A stretch of DNA of 64,000 nt, taken from assembly GCF_023630205.1 (NCBI RefSeq), contig NZ_JALPRR010000002.1, positions 1 to 64,000 of the forward strand. Reading direction: 5' to 3'. The notes below the pieces were generated by a model that was given only the letters and a program-made list of their open reading frames with translations, was not told the DNA's origin and made no database searches. The first letter of the stretch is position 1. The number at the start of each line of letters is the position of its first letter. Both the position numbers and the translations under genes were made by a program. The stretch is from Pontibacter ruber (GTDB taxonomy: Bacteria > Bacteroidota > Bacteroidia > Cytophagales > Hymenobacteraceae). Shown here one piece after another: positions 50,993-59,726 of the stretch.

Positions 50993-51047
50993 CCCCCTAA
51001 CGGACTTGGCTTTGCGGTGGCGTAGCTACCGTAAAGCTGTTGTTGTA
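50993..51047 (-). repeat. attC-like element
   Basis: CCCCCTAACGG...stem GCTTTGCGGT/ACCGTAAAGC around GGCGTAGCT, then TGTTGTTGTA. The loop and GTAGCTAC core equal those of the 59-bp element. The end of the upstream-side gene (stop at 51026) lies inside it. Confidence 0.6.
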
Positions 51048-51577
51048 TGATGTAGTTTTATGTAGGCTAAATAAATAGCATATCCACTTATAATCGAATA
51101 AGGTGCTAATGCTATGAACATCAGTACAACTTGAATTGCGTCATTGTATTGAAGTTCTAATGGAATGAGCAAATCTGCCCCTTTATAGATTAAGTAGATA
51201 TATCCATAGGCAAGTAAATTCAAGCCTGTCCAGATGAATCTACTGGACCTGCGGAAGATAATCCAGAGAATAACTTCATTTAATGGAAGAAGTAGAACAG
51301 GTAGAAGCCAAAGGAACTGGTCAAAATTTTCATCTCCTTGATATGAGTGAGTAATATAGCCCCATACAAATGAGTTTATCAGCCACAACCCAGCATATTT
51401 GGTTTCTTTAAGCCAACCTAATACAACAGTTTGAGATATTCCGACAATGACTCCAACAAATACTACGTAGGCATATCCACCCACCATAGAAAAATAGAAG
51501 CTGAGAAGAGTAAGGATAGTCCATCCGATGTACCATACTTGCTGAAACAGTAGACTCAAGGTTCTCTTAACTTCCAT
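51026..51577 (-). CDS. membrane protein, unknown (cassette-borne)
   Basis: A 183-residue polytopic membrane protein with five or six hydrophobic segments (for example VWYIGWTILTLLSFYFSMV, YVVFVGVIVGISQTVVLGWL, LWLLPVLLLPLNEVILWIIF, AIQVVLMFIALAPYSIISGYAIY). The ATG at 51577 is used; the longer frame starts within an attC element. Its last codons (HHTTTALR, stop) are encoded inside the next attC. No family recognised. Confidence 0.6.
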   Translation of the reverse strand: MEVKRTLSLLFQQVWYIGWTILTLLSFYFSMVGGYAYVVFVGVIVGISQTVVLGWLKETKYAGLWLINSFVWGYITHSYQGDENFDQFLWLLPVLLLPLNEVILWIIFRRSSRFIWTGLNLLAYGYIYLIYKGADLLIPLELQYNDAIQVVLMFIALAPYSIISGYAIYLAYIKLHHTTTALR

Positions 51578-51597
51578 TCTTTTGATTAATATACCAT

Positions 51598-51664
51598 GCA
51601 ACGGTTTTGCTAAACGACGGCTGAGGCAGTCAGCCGATGCTGGCGTTTAGGTCTTGTTAGGTGG
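51598..51664 (-). repeat. attC-like element
   Basis: GCAACGG...CTTGTTAGGTGG with arms CTAAACG (51610-51616) and CGTTTAG (51644-51650), then nested CGGCTGA/TCAGCCG (51618-51624/51630-51636). 67 bp. The minus-strand left end ACCTAAC fits RYYYAAC of canonical attC. Confidence 0.65.
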
Positions 51665-51672
51665 CGTTATTT

Positions 51673-52068
51673 TTACTTATTCCTCCATTCTTCCAGACAG
51701 AAAAATAAATCAGATCTATTATCCATGAAGTAAAAGGAGATTGGCAGAACTTGATTTTTATACTTTATTCCCAAAGGTGATATATTCTTTATTTCTTCTT
51801 TTTTAACCTTTTTAACTGTTCCTAAAACATTGGTAAAAACTAATTCACTTTCATAGAAGTCAATTGTTCTAAATTTATTTTTATTGAAAAGGTATAGCCA
51901 AGAAAGCAGAAATAAGCTAACAACAATAATGAAAAGCAAAGTATGAAGTTCAATTATACCTTTTTGATAATTGCCTATTGCTCCTATACTTAACCAGAAT
52001 GACATCCCTATTACCAAAGGATAAAATAAGTATGTTCCAAAGTAATATTTCGGGTTAAAACTTTTCAT
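51673..52068 (-). CDS. two-helix membrane protein with PH-like domain (cassette-borne)
   Basis: A 131-residue protein: two N-terminal helices (about 12-30 and 38-58), then RTIDFYESELVFTNVLGTVKKVKKEEIKNISPLGIKYKNQVLPISFYFMDNRSDLF, a bacterial PH-like pattern. AT-rich. First cassette gene next to the ordinary chromosome (amidase side). No family recognised. Confidence 0.6.
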   Translation of the reverse strand: MKSFNPKYYFGTYLFYPLVIGMSFWLSIGAIGNYQKGIIELHTLLFIIVVSLFLLSWLYLFNKNKFRTIDFYESELVFTNVLGTVKKVKKEEIKNISPLGIKYKNQVLPISFYFMDNRSDLFFCLEEWRNK

Positions 52069-52083
52069 TCTTCTTTTTTAATA

Positions 52084-52137
52084 CCACCTAACTACTGTAT
52101 AAACGACAACATACGCTTATCTGCATTATGTATAAAG
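52084..52137 (-). repeat. degenerate attC-like half element at the array boundary
   Basis: CCACCTAAC at 52084-52092 (minus strand GTTAGGTGG) with ACATA/TATGT arms nearby; the other core end is not clear. Directly follows the amidase gene. Confidence 0.35.
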
Positions 52138-52141
52138 TAAT

Positions 52142-53728
52142 CTACTCCCTAGCCGCTCGCTCGCTAAACTGCACGGGAGGTTTTCGGTGTTTGGTGCCTT
52201 GCTCGTAGGAGTAAGTATACTTTATCAGGGTAGGCTCATCGAACATACGGCCCAGGAACTGGAGGCCGGCAGGTAAGTTGTCGTAAGTATAACCCATCGG
52301 CACAGTAAAAGCAGGTTGCCCAGTATGCGGGGCTATGATCTGGCTGTTGTCGCCTTTGTAGCCTTTGAAGTCGCCAACTTTAGCAGGCGGGTTGTTCCAG
52401 GTGGGGTAGACGATGGCGCCCAGCTGGTGCTTGTCCATGGCCTGCTCGATGGCCTGCCGGAAAGCAATTCTTCTGGGGTCGGTGAAAGGATCGGAGCAGG
52501 TGTGGTTCGGGTTGTGCTGGTTGTCCTGGTGCTCCAGGAAGTATTTCAGGTTCTCTTCTATGTAAGGCGAGTATTTGCCCGAAGCCACGATCTCCTGCAG
52601 GTTCTTCACCGGCACGTTTGGTCCTGCAGAGGCCAAATATGCATTGATATCTTCCTGAAACACATCGCACCACTGGTCTTTGCGCAGGCTGTCGAAGCCG
52701 GCTATCTCAATCGGATCCACGATCACGGCTCCCAGTCTTTTCAGGTCGGCAAGGGCCTGCTCGAACAGCGCCTTTACCTGCGGGTCCGGATCTTTATCGC
52801 TTAAAGTACGAAGCACGCCGATGCGGGCGCCTTTCAGGCCGTCTTTGTTCAGGAACCGGGTGTAGTTCTGCGGTACTTTGCCTTGGCTATACTTGGTGAT
52901 CGGGTCGGCAGGATCGTAACCGGCTATTACTTCGAGTATCTTGGTTGCATCTTCTACGGTGCGTGCCATGGGGCCACCTACGTCGTTGCGCAGGTAAAGC
53001 GGTACGATGCCGTGGCGGCTGGTAAGGCCGAGGGTAGAACGGAAACCTACCAGTGCGTTGTGCGAAGAAGGTCCGCGAATGGAGTTGCCGGTGTCGGAGC
53101 CGAGGCCTACGGTACCCATGTTGGCGGCTACCGCTGCGGCCGTTCCGCCACTGGAGCCGGCCGGCACGTGCTGCAGGTTATAAGGGTTCAGGGTTTCGCC
53201 GGCAATGGAGCTTATACTTACCATCGGGCTGAAGGCCCATTCGGCCATGTTAGACTTTGCCAAAACAACGGCCCCAGCTTCTTTCAAAACCCGTACCTGG
53301 TAGGCATCCTCATTGGGTATATACCCTTTCATGGCCAGCGAACCTGCTGCAGTTTGCAGACCAATGGTGTTGAAGTTGTCTTTTACGATAAGGGGTATAC
53401 AGTGCAGCTTGCGTAGCTTTTTCGTTTTCCTGTACTCCTCGTCCAGCGCTTTGGCAGTGGCAAGAGCCTCCTGGTTGGTAACCACAATGGCATTGAGCCT
53501 GGTGGGCTGGTCATACTTTTCGATGCGCTGCAGGTAAGTAGTTACCAGTTGCTCGCAGGTGCAGGTGCCTTCGCGGAAGGCCTGGTGTATGCCAGCAATG
53601 GTGGCTTCTTCTACCTCAAACTTTTCGGCTGCTTTCGTGCTTTTTTCTGCTGTAGGAGTGCAGCGGGTAAAGGTTAGCAGGCAGAGCACCAGGAAAACGA
53701 AGGCAACAGGTGTAGATGTTTTCTGCAT
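52142..53728 (-). CDS. amidase (amidase-signature family), lipoprotein
   Basis: A 528-residue amidase with a lipoprotein signal (lipobox with Cys23 in LLTFTRC). The Ser-cisSer-Lys triad is visible: Lys116 (IPLIVKDN), cis-Ser192 (AGSSGGTAAAVAA) and nucleophile Ser216 (GSDTGNSIRGPS). Substrate-entrance elements follow the amidase-signature pattern (PAM, FAAH). Presence of a lipobox suggests action at the periplasmic or outer membrane face. Last gene before the cassette array. Confidence 0.88.
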   Translation of the reverse strand: MQKTSTPVAFVFLVLCLLTFTRCTPTAEKSTKAAEKFEVEEATIAGIHQAFREGTCTCEQLVTTYLQRIEKYDQPTRLNAIVVTNQEALATAKALDEEYRKTKKLRKLHCIPLIVKDNFNTIGLQTAAGSLAMKGYIPNEDAYQVRVLKEAGAVVLAKSNMAEWAFSPMVSISSIAGETLNPYNLQHVPAGSSGGTAAAVAANMGTVGLGSDTGNSIRGPSSHNALVGFRSTLGLTSRHGIVPLYLRNDVGGPMARTVEDATKILEVIAGYDPADPITKYSQGKVPQNYTRFLNKDGLKGARIGVLRTLSDKDPDPQVKALFEQALADLKRLGAVIVDPIEIAGFDSLRKDQWCDVFQEDINAYLASAGPNVPVKNLQEIVASGKYSPYIEENLKYFLEHQDNQHNPNHTCSDPFTDPRRIAFRQAIEQAMDKHQLGAIVYPTWNNPPAKVGDFKGYKGDNSQIIAPHTGQPAFTVPMGYTYDNLPAGLQFLGRMFDEPTLIKYTYSYEQGTKHRKPPVQFSERAARE

Positions 53729-53740
53729 AGGCTTTTATAG

Positions 53741-54124
53741 TTATTCTCCTTCGTAAAATTCGATCAGGGCGCCAAAGTAGGCTTCGTTCCAGCCTTCTAC
53801 TATGTCGTCGTAGGCCTCATCGGGGATGTTGGTGTGGCGCAGCTCTGCCGAGGTACCCTGCTTGTGCGGGTGCAGCTTGATGGTAACGATGGATTCTTCC
53901 TCCTGATCGCCAAAATACCACTGTTGCACGATCTTCTTGCCTTCTTCAAACTCCAGATTTTTGCCAACAATATTGCCCTCGAAAAGCGAAAACTCCGAGC
54001 CCGGTTCTGTTGACATTTCTGCTGGGTCGCCGGTCCAGGCTTGCAGGGTAAGCGGGTTGGTGAGGGCTGCATACACCAGCTCGGGTTCGGCCGGGATGGT
54101 ATAATATTTCTTATAGTCTTTCAT
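53741..54124 (-). CDS. SRPBCC/AHSA1-type START-domain protein
   Basis: A 127-residue START-like domain: IPAEPELVYAALTNPLTLQAWTGDPAEMSTEPGSEFSLFEGNIVGKNLEFEEGKKIVQQWYFGDQEEESIVTIKLH matches AHSA1-like SRPBCC proteins. Binds a hydrophobic ligand or a partner; role not known. Lies just upstream of the amidase. Confidence 0.8.
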   Translation of the reverse strand: MKDYKKYYTIPAEPELVYAALTNPLTLQAWTGDPAEMSTEPGSEFSLFEGNIVGKNLEFEEGKKIVQQWYFGDQEEESIVTIKLHPHKQGTSAELRHTNIPDEAYDDIVEGWNEAYFGALIEFYEGE

Positions 54125-54141
54125 GTTGTGCTATACTTTGC

Positions 54142-54363
54142 TTATTCAGAATAAAACGTACGAATGTAAAGGTCTTCTACCTGTTGGCGTGCCCAAGGCG
54201 TTTTGCGCAGGAACTTCAGGCTCGAATTTATACTTGGGTTCTTGGTAAAGCTGTTGATCCGGATCTTGTACCCCAGTTCGTCCCAGCCATAATAATCTAC
54301 CAGCTGCACCAGTATGCGCTCCAGGGTCTTGCCGTGCAGGGGGTTGTTCTTTTGTTCTGCCAT
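54142..54363 (-). CDS. VF530-family DNA-binding protein
   Basis: A 73-residue protein: [30 protein letters not shown] and [25 protein letters not shown] are the full VF530 (DUF2132) signature. A structure-based role in DNA binding was proposed for the family. 17 bp upstream of the SRPBCC gene. Confidence 0.88.
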   Translation of the reverse strand: MAEQKNNPLHGKTLERILVQLVDYYGWDELGYKIRINSFTKNPSINSSLKFLRKTPWARQQVEDLYIRTFYSE

Positions 54364-54470
54364 CGTATACTTTGTTGTCGTTCAGGTGGCGCCGCTTATA
54401 CTTTCAATGTCTACGAAAAGCAGCGCGTTGTCTGACCAAAGGTAGCGAGATTCTCAGGAGAAAGATATGA

Positions 54471-54506
54471 AAAATCCCCTGCTGCAGCACAGCAACAGGG
54501 GATTTT
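54471..54506. terminator. bidirectional terminator
   Basis: Stem AAAATCCCCTG.../...CAGGGGATTTT (54471-54486/54491-54506), A and T flanks, downstream of pgk. Confidence 0.8.
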
Positions 54507-54529
54507 ATACATTATCGTTTCAGTTATAC

Positions 54530-55729
54530 TTAGTAGTTGTCGCGCTCGATGGCAGCCACACCCGGAAGCGTTTTGCCTTCCATGTACTCCAGCAGCGCAC
54601 CACCGCCTGTCGATACATAAGAAACCTTGTCAGAATAGCCAAATTTGTTTACAGCTGCAGCCGAGTCGCCACCTCCAATCAGGGAGTACGCGCCACGACG
54701 GGTTGCTTCTACCACGGCATCGGCAATGGCCTCGGTGCCAACCGAGAAGTTCGACATCTCGAACACACCCATCGGGCCGTTCCAAAGTATGGTTTTGGAG
54801 TTGCGGATCACAGCTGCATACTGGTCACGTGCTTCCGGACCGATGTCAAGGCCCATCCAAAGCGGCTTGATGTGGTGGCTCAGGCACACGTCCACGTTAG
54901 CGTCGTTGCTGAACTCATCGGCAATCACAGAATCAACCGGGATCATCAGGTTCACACCCTTTTCTTTTGCCATCGCGATCAAGCGACGAGCCAGTTCTAC
55001 TTTATCTTCTTCTACCAGCGACGAGCCGATCTGGCCGCCATCCGCCTTCACGAACGTATAAGACATACCGCCACCTATCAGCAGGTTGTCTACTTTGTCC
55101 ATCAGGCGCTCAATGATCAGGATCTTGTCAGAAATTTTGGCACCACCCATGATGGCGGTATAAGGACGCTCCGCATTATCCAGCACACGAGTAGCATTGT
55201 CCAGTTCAGCCTGCATCACATAGCCCATCATCTTGTCGTTCGGGAAGTAACGCGCAATAACGGCGGTTGAAGCGTGCTCGCGGTGTGCTGTACCGAAGGC
55301 ATCGTTCACATACACATCGCCCAGACGTGCCAGTTGCTCGGCAAAAGCAGGGTCGCCTTTTTCTTCTTCTTTGTAAAAGCGCACGTTCTCCAGCAGCAGG
55401 ATCTCGCCCGGCTGCAGTTGCTGTGCCATTTGCACGGCTTCTTCGCCAATGCAGTCTTTAGCAAAGCGAACATTGGCTTTAAACTCTTCGGTTAGGTGGG
55501 GTACCAGGTGCACCAACGAGTATTTCTCCTCCGGCCCCGACTTCGGGCGGCCCAGGTGCGACATCAGGATAACAGACCCTCCGTCGTTCAGGATCTTCTG
55601 GATGGTAGGAACAGCCGCGCGGATGCGGGTGTCGTCGGTGATATGGTATTGGGCGTCCAGCGGAACGTTGAAATCCACACGCACCAGCGCTCTTTTGCCG
55701 GCAAAGTTGTACTCGTCTATGGTTCTCAT
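54530..55729 (-). CDS. pgk: phosphoglycerate kinase
   Basis: A 399-residue glycolytic kinase (1,3-bisphosphoglycerate + ADP to 3-phosphoglycerate + ATP). [25 protein letters not shown] is the classic N-terminus; [16 protein letters not shown], and [16 protein letters not shown]...[22 protein letters not shown] complete the active site and hinge. Monocistronic, with a long upstream region. Confidence 0.97.
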   Translation of the reverse strand: MRTIDEYNFAGKRALVRVDFNVPLDAQYHITDDTRIRAAVPTIQKILNDGGSVILMSHLGRPKSGPEEKYSLVHLVPHLTEEFKANVRFAKDCIGEEAVQMAQQLQPGEILLLENVRFYKEEEKGDPAFAEQLARLGDVYVNDAFGTAHREHASTAVIARYFPNDKMMGYVMQAELDNATRVLDNAERPYTAIMGGAKISDKILIIERLMDKVDNLLIGGGMSYTFVKADGGQIGSSLVEEDKVELARRLIAMAKEKGVNLMIPVDSVIADEFSNDANVDVCLSHHIKPLWMGLDIGPEARDQYAAVIRNSKTILWNGPMGVFEMSNFSVGTEAIADAVVEATRRGAYSLIGGGDSAAAVNKFGYSDKVSYVSTGGGALLEYMEGKTLPGVAAIERDNY

Positions 55730-55813
55730 GAAGTATGCTTAAAGATTTGTTTTCGTTTATCGTTAATCGAGTAGTTCAGGTTATGGACCAGACGCAAATC
55801 CGCTTCGGTCAGA

Positions 55814-55821
55814 CAAATATA
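55814..55821 (-). promoter_or_regulatory. -7 element upstream of pgk
   Basis: Minus-strand TATATTTG matches TAnnTTTG, about 85 bp before the start codon. No good -33. Confidence 0.45.
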
Positions 55822-55928
55822 GTAAAATGGCTATAATGTGTAAGTTTTACGTTTTTTTAGGGTTGTTTGTTAATAGGAGGGAAGGGAATAAAAATTATTG
55901 ATAGATGCTCTGTTCATAAATTCTTCTG

Positions 55929-56550
55929 TCATTTCCAGCAGAGCGAGAAATCTTATACTTATAGCTGAAGTTTATACTTGACGCTAACAAGCCTTTGCTT
56001 CGAAGCTACTTGTTTCCTCAGTCTTACAAACTGCTCCTTTCATAGCTAGTTTGGTGCGCTCACGGCCGCGGGGCCTCGTCCTCGGGTTGAGCGCTGGGAG
56101 CTTTTCCTTTGCTCCTGCGTCGCAATGTTGCTCGCGCAACACCGGAAAAACTCGCATAGGCGCCCAACCCAAGGACTGCTGTTGACACTGCTTAGCTGGC
56201 GGCTATGCAACTGGATCCCATTGTAGGGACAGGTCGCAACCTGTCCGTGCTAAAGCTGAGGCAATGAAACTCATACTTCAATGTATAGCAGTAGCCAAAC
56301 TCCCCTCCTTAGACAAGGAGGGGTAAGGGGTGGTTGGATCACAGCAACTATGAAACTTATACTTGCAAAGAGGCAAAGGCAGAATTCCCCTCCTCAGAGG
56401 GGTTAGGGGTAGGTTTATACTTTAGCTGATTAAGAGCTCTCCTTATGTCTCTAGCGCCCTGCCATTCCCTGTCCCTGCAGGCCAGTTGAGTCAGAGAATC
56501 AACAGGCCTGGTTAGTCACGAATCTGGAGATTCGCGCCAGTAACTATACT
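55929..56550. repeat. composite intergenic repeat, copy B
   Basis: The 1.1-kb gap between pgk and ddl has no convincing gene. Modules: AGCAGAGCGAGAAATCT block (55929-55953); GC-rich stem-loop (56052-56178; arms 56078-56094/56160-56176, variable loop); GACAGGTC palindrome (56223-56243); CCCCTCCTT/AAGGAGGGG hairpin (about 56298-56325); CCCCTC/GAGGGG block (56388-56402); hairpin chain (56458-56550). Short frames inside are repeat artefacts. 56551-56858 has ATTTCATA/AATTCATA repeats and little else. Confidence 0.75.
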
Positions 56551-56858
56551 TAATAACCACCGTCTCCTGTTTGGGCAGGTAACCTCCATTCATATTTCAT
56601 ATTTCATAATTCATAATTCATCAAGTGGAGGTGGTTAGACCAACTTAAGGCTCAGCACTCCCAAAATGGACCTAGAACCCCGGCAGAAGTGTTAACAGGT
56701 AAAACAGGCAAATAAACTTGCTGCGGAAAAGGAAAAGTTTCTACTTTAGAAGCTGCAATCCGGATTAGCCGGAGTAGTACGTTTAGAATCAGAAATAACA
56801 ACATTTAAACAACAAGTTACGGCCACTGCAGGCTTGCTGAAGTAGTGGCTAATTTTGT

Positions 56859-56866
56859 TACCTTTG
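56859..56866 (+). promoter_or_regulatory. -7 element decides the ddl start
   Basis: TACCTTTG lies 5 bp before ATG 56872. Transcription would start near the ATG, so the mRNA is near-leaderless and the upstream GTG frame is excluded. Confidence 0.65.
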
Positions 56867-56871
56867 CGGAG

Positions 56872-59574
56872 ATGAGAATAGGTATAATTTTCGGTGGTCC
56901 TTCGCGCGAGCGTGAGATTTCGTTTGCGGGCGGCCGTACGGTTTACGATAATTTAGATAAGTCCCTTTTTGAGGCGGTTCCGGTATTTGCCGACAGCCTG
57001 GGCAACTTTATTCTGCTGGACTGGCAGTACATCTACAAAGGTACTATCCGCGACTTTTATCCGCCGGTGGAGGCCCTGCCGGAGAGCGAGCACGGGCTGC
57101 AGATTTACCTGGAATCCTTTGGCGAGCTGAGCATTGAGGAGCAGGACCGCATTATTGCCAAGGCTGGTAAGCGCCTGTTGCCGCACCAATTCCGCAACCA
57201 CTTCGATTTTGCTTTCCTGACGCTGCACGGCCCGTATGGCGAAGATGGCAGCATCCAGGGCTTGCTGGAGTGGTACCATATACCTTACTCAGGTTCCGGT
57301 ATACTTCCGTCTGCCATCGGTATCGACAAAGTGGCGCAGAAGGAAATGCTGAAGCAGCACGGCTTCCCAACCCCGGACTACCGCACCGTACAGTACAACG
57401 AATGGCAGGAGCAGGGCAACCGTCAGCAGCTGTTCGATAGCCTGGTAGCCGATCTTGGGCTGCCGCTGGTACTGAAGGCGCCACACCAGGGCTCTTCTAT
57501 TGGTGTGTCTATCGTTAAAGAAAATGATTTTGCCGCCTTCGAGGCAGGTATGGACCGCAGTTTCTTTACCAAAACCATCTACAAAGCGCAGTGGCTGGCG
57601 ATGGGCGAGGAGAAGCAACTGGCCAGTATAAAACAGCTGGTGGATATCCGTGAGGGAATCGGTATGCCGGTGATGCTGGAAGACGGCACCATCATTTACC
57701 ATCCGGAAGAACTATTCAACCGCATCAACCATACGTTCAATACTACAGGCACTGATACTATTAAGCTGATTAACATCGAGCATGAGCAGCAGGTGTTGGT
57801 AGAAGCCTTCATCAAAGGGCGCGAGTTCTCGTGCATCGTGGTGCAGGACGAAGCGGGTAAGCCTATTGCATTGCCGCCAACCGAGATCGTAAAAGGCAGC
57901 GAGGTATTCGATTACCGCTCTAAATACCTGCCAGGCCTGAGCCGTAAGATCACACCGATCAACCTGCCAGAAGAGGAGATCCAGCGCATTCGCCAGGCGA
58001 CGAGCAGGCTGTTCACGGCCTTTGGCTTTAACGTGTATGCCCGTCTGGATGGCTTTATCACGGAAAGTGGTGAAATCTTCCTGAACGACCCAAACACAAC
58101 TTCCGGTATGTTGCCGTCGTCGTTCTTCTTCCACCAGGCAGCCGAAATCGGCCTGAACCCGTCGCAGTTCCTGACCTACATCATCCGTACGTCGGTAGCA
58201 GAACGCCTGAAGTCGGGCAAAGACACTGTAAGATTAACGCGACTGCTGGCTGAACTGGACACAAGTATAAAAGACGAGCAGGCGCACCGCTACGACAAGA
58301 TCCGCGTGGGCGTGATCATGGGTGGCTACTCGTCTGAACGCCATATTTCCGTAGAGAGCGGCCGTAACATTTACGAGAAGCTTTCTTCGTCTACCAAGTA
58401 TGAGCCGCTGCCAATCTTCCTGACCGGCAGCAACGAAGAGCATCGTCTGTACACCATTCCGATCAATATTATGCTGAAGGATAATGCAGACGATATCAAG
58501 GAAAAGATCCAGCACTTTGAGCATGGCGGCAGACCGCACCCGGTACTGGAGCAGATCATAGAAGAAGCTGCCAGCATCACCCGCAAGTATACCGGCCGCA
58601 GCCTGGAAGAGCCGCAGCGCATCACCTACAGCCAACTGAAAAACCTGGTGGACGCGGTGTTTATTGCGTTGCACGGTCGTCCGGGTGAGGATGGCGCGCT
58701 GCAGACCGAACTGGAAAAACTGTACATCCCGTACAACGGTTCCGGCATCCGCTCTTCGCAGATCACCATCAACAAGTATGAGACCAACGAGATCCTGCAC
58801 CAGCATGGTGTGTCGGTGGCCAAGCATCGCATGGCCTGGAAAGAGGATTGGCAGAAAGACAAGGAAGCCTTCTTCCAAAGTATAGAACGCGACTTCAACT
58901 ATCCTTTCATTGCCAAGCCAGCCGACGACGGTTGCAGCTCGGCCGTGAAAAAGATAAAGAACCGTGCAGAACTGGAAGCATTCACTACCCTGATCTTCCG
59001 CGAGATGGAAGAACTCGATACCGAGTGCGCCCGTACCCTGTCGCTGGGCTTCAAGGAGGAGTTCCCAAACAAGCTGGGCTTCCTGATCGAGACACTGATC
59101 TCGAGAGAAGGCGCCAAGCACTTCCTGGAGATTACCGGCGGCCTCTTGACCAAGTATGCGCCGGACGGCACTGTAGATTACGAAGTGTTCGAAGCATCGG
59201 AAGCATTAGCTGAGGGCGAAGTACTGTCGCTGGAAGAGAAGTTTCTGGCAGGCGAGGGTCAGAACATTACACCGGCGCGTTATGCAGCCGATCCGGAGCG
59301 CCGTCAGAAGATCTCCAACAAAGTGAAGGAAGATTTGAAGCGCGTGGCGCAGATCCTGCAGATCGAAGGCTATGCTCGTATCGATGCCTTTGTGCGGGTG
59401 TTCGAGAACGACGAGGTGGAGACAATCATCATCGAGGTGAACTCCTTGCCAGGTATGACGCCGGCAACCTGTATCTTCCACCAGACCGCCATCAACGGGT
59501 ACAAGCCATACGACTTCATCGACCGCATTCTGCGTTATGGCATAGAGCGCACCAAAATGAAAGCCACGGTTTAA
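56872..59574 (+). CDS. ddl: double-module D-alanine-D-alanine ligase
   Basis: A 900-residue protein with two complete Ddl-like ATP-grasp modules: 1 to about 455 and about 475 to 900. Module 1 opens with MRIGIIFGGPSRERE, has EDGSIQG near 124 and ends with the metal motif NDPNTTSGM (near 405). Module 2 repeats it: GVIMGGYSSERH near 481, GEDGALQ near 606 and EVNSLPGMTP near 857. Ddl makes the D-Ala-D-Ala of peptidoglycan. Single-module Ddl is about 320-370 residues; each module here is somewhat longer. Tandem Ddl is known in some Cytophagales. The division of labour between modules is unknown. Confidence 0.88.
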   Translation: MRIGIIFGGPSREREISFAGGRTVYDNLDKSLFEAVPVFADSLGNFILLDWQYIYKGTIRDFYPPVEALPESEHGLQIYLESFGELSIEEQDRIIAKAGKRLLPHQFRNHFDFAFLTLHGPYGEDGSIQGLLEWYHIPYSGSGILPSAIGIDKVAQKEMLKQHGFPTPDYRTVQYNEWQEQGNRQQLFDSLVADLGLPLVLKAPHQGSSIGVSIVKENDFAAFEAGMDRSFFTKTIYKAQWLAMGEEKQLASIKQLVDIREGIGMPVMLEDGTIIYHPEELFNRINHTFNTTGTDTIKLINIEHEQQVLVEAFIKGREFSCIVVQDEAGKPIALPPTEIVKGSEVFDYRSKYLPGLSRKITPINLPEEEIQRIRQATSRLFTAFGFNVYARLDGFITESGEIFLNDPNTTSGMLPSSFFFHQAAEIGLNPSQFLTYIIRTSVAERLKSGKDTVRLTRLLAELDTSIKDEQAHRYDKIRVGVIMGGYSSERHISVESGRNIYEKLSSSTKYEPLPIFLTGSNEEHRLYTIPINIMLKDNADDIKEKIQHFEHGGRPHPVLEQIIEEAASITRKYTGRSLEEPQRITYSQLKNLVDAVFIALHGRPGEDGALQTELEKLYIPYNGSGIRSSQITINKYETNEILHQHGVSVAKHRMAWKEDWQKDKEAFFQSIERDFNYPFIAKPADDGCSSAVKKIKNRAELEAFTTLIFREMEELDTECARTLSLGFKEEFPNKLGFLIETLISREGAKHFLEITGGLLTKYAPDGTVDYEVFEASEALAEGEVLSLEEKFLAGEGQNITPARYAADPERRQKISNKVKEDLKRVAQILQIEGYARIDAFVRVFENDEVETIIIEVNSLPGMTPATCIFHQTAINGYKPYDFIDRILRYGIERTKMKATV

Positions 59575-59576
59575 GG

Positions 59577-59700
59577 AGTTAGAGAGTTATAGAGTTAAAA
59601 AGTTAGAGTGTTGGGCAATTTTGAATGAGTGAATGGAGGAGACGGAAGCTTAGGTATAAATCCTGAAAATCCTTTTTTAACCTTCGCATCCTGGTTCAAA
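59577..59700. repeat. short intergenic repeats
   Basis: AGTTAGAGAGTTATAGAGTT direct repeats like those at 25.5 kb, then an ATCCT-rich block like those at 3.26 and 63.3 kb. Confidence 0.5.
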
Positions 59701-59726
59701 CAATCCAGCAATCAGCAATTAAAAGC

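Noticed and set aside
44500..52140. Prophage or ICE
   Set aside because: No capsid, portal, terminase, relaxase, T4SS, transposase or integrase genes; gene sizes and interposed hairpins fit cassettes better.
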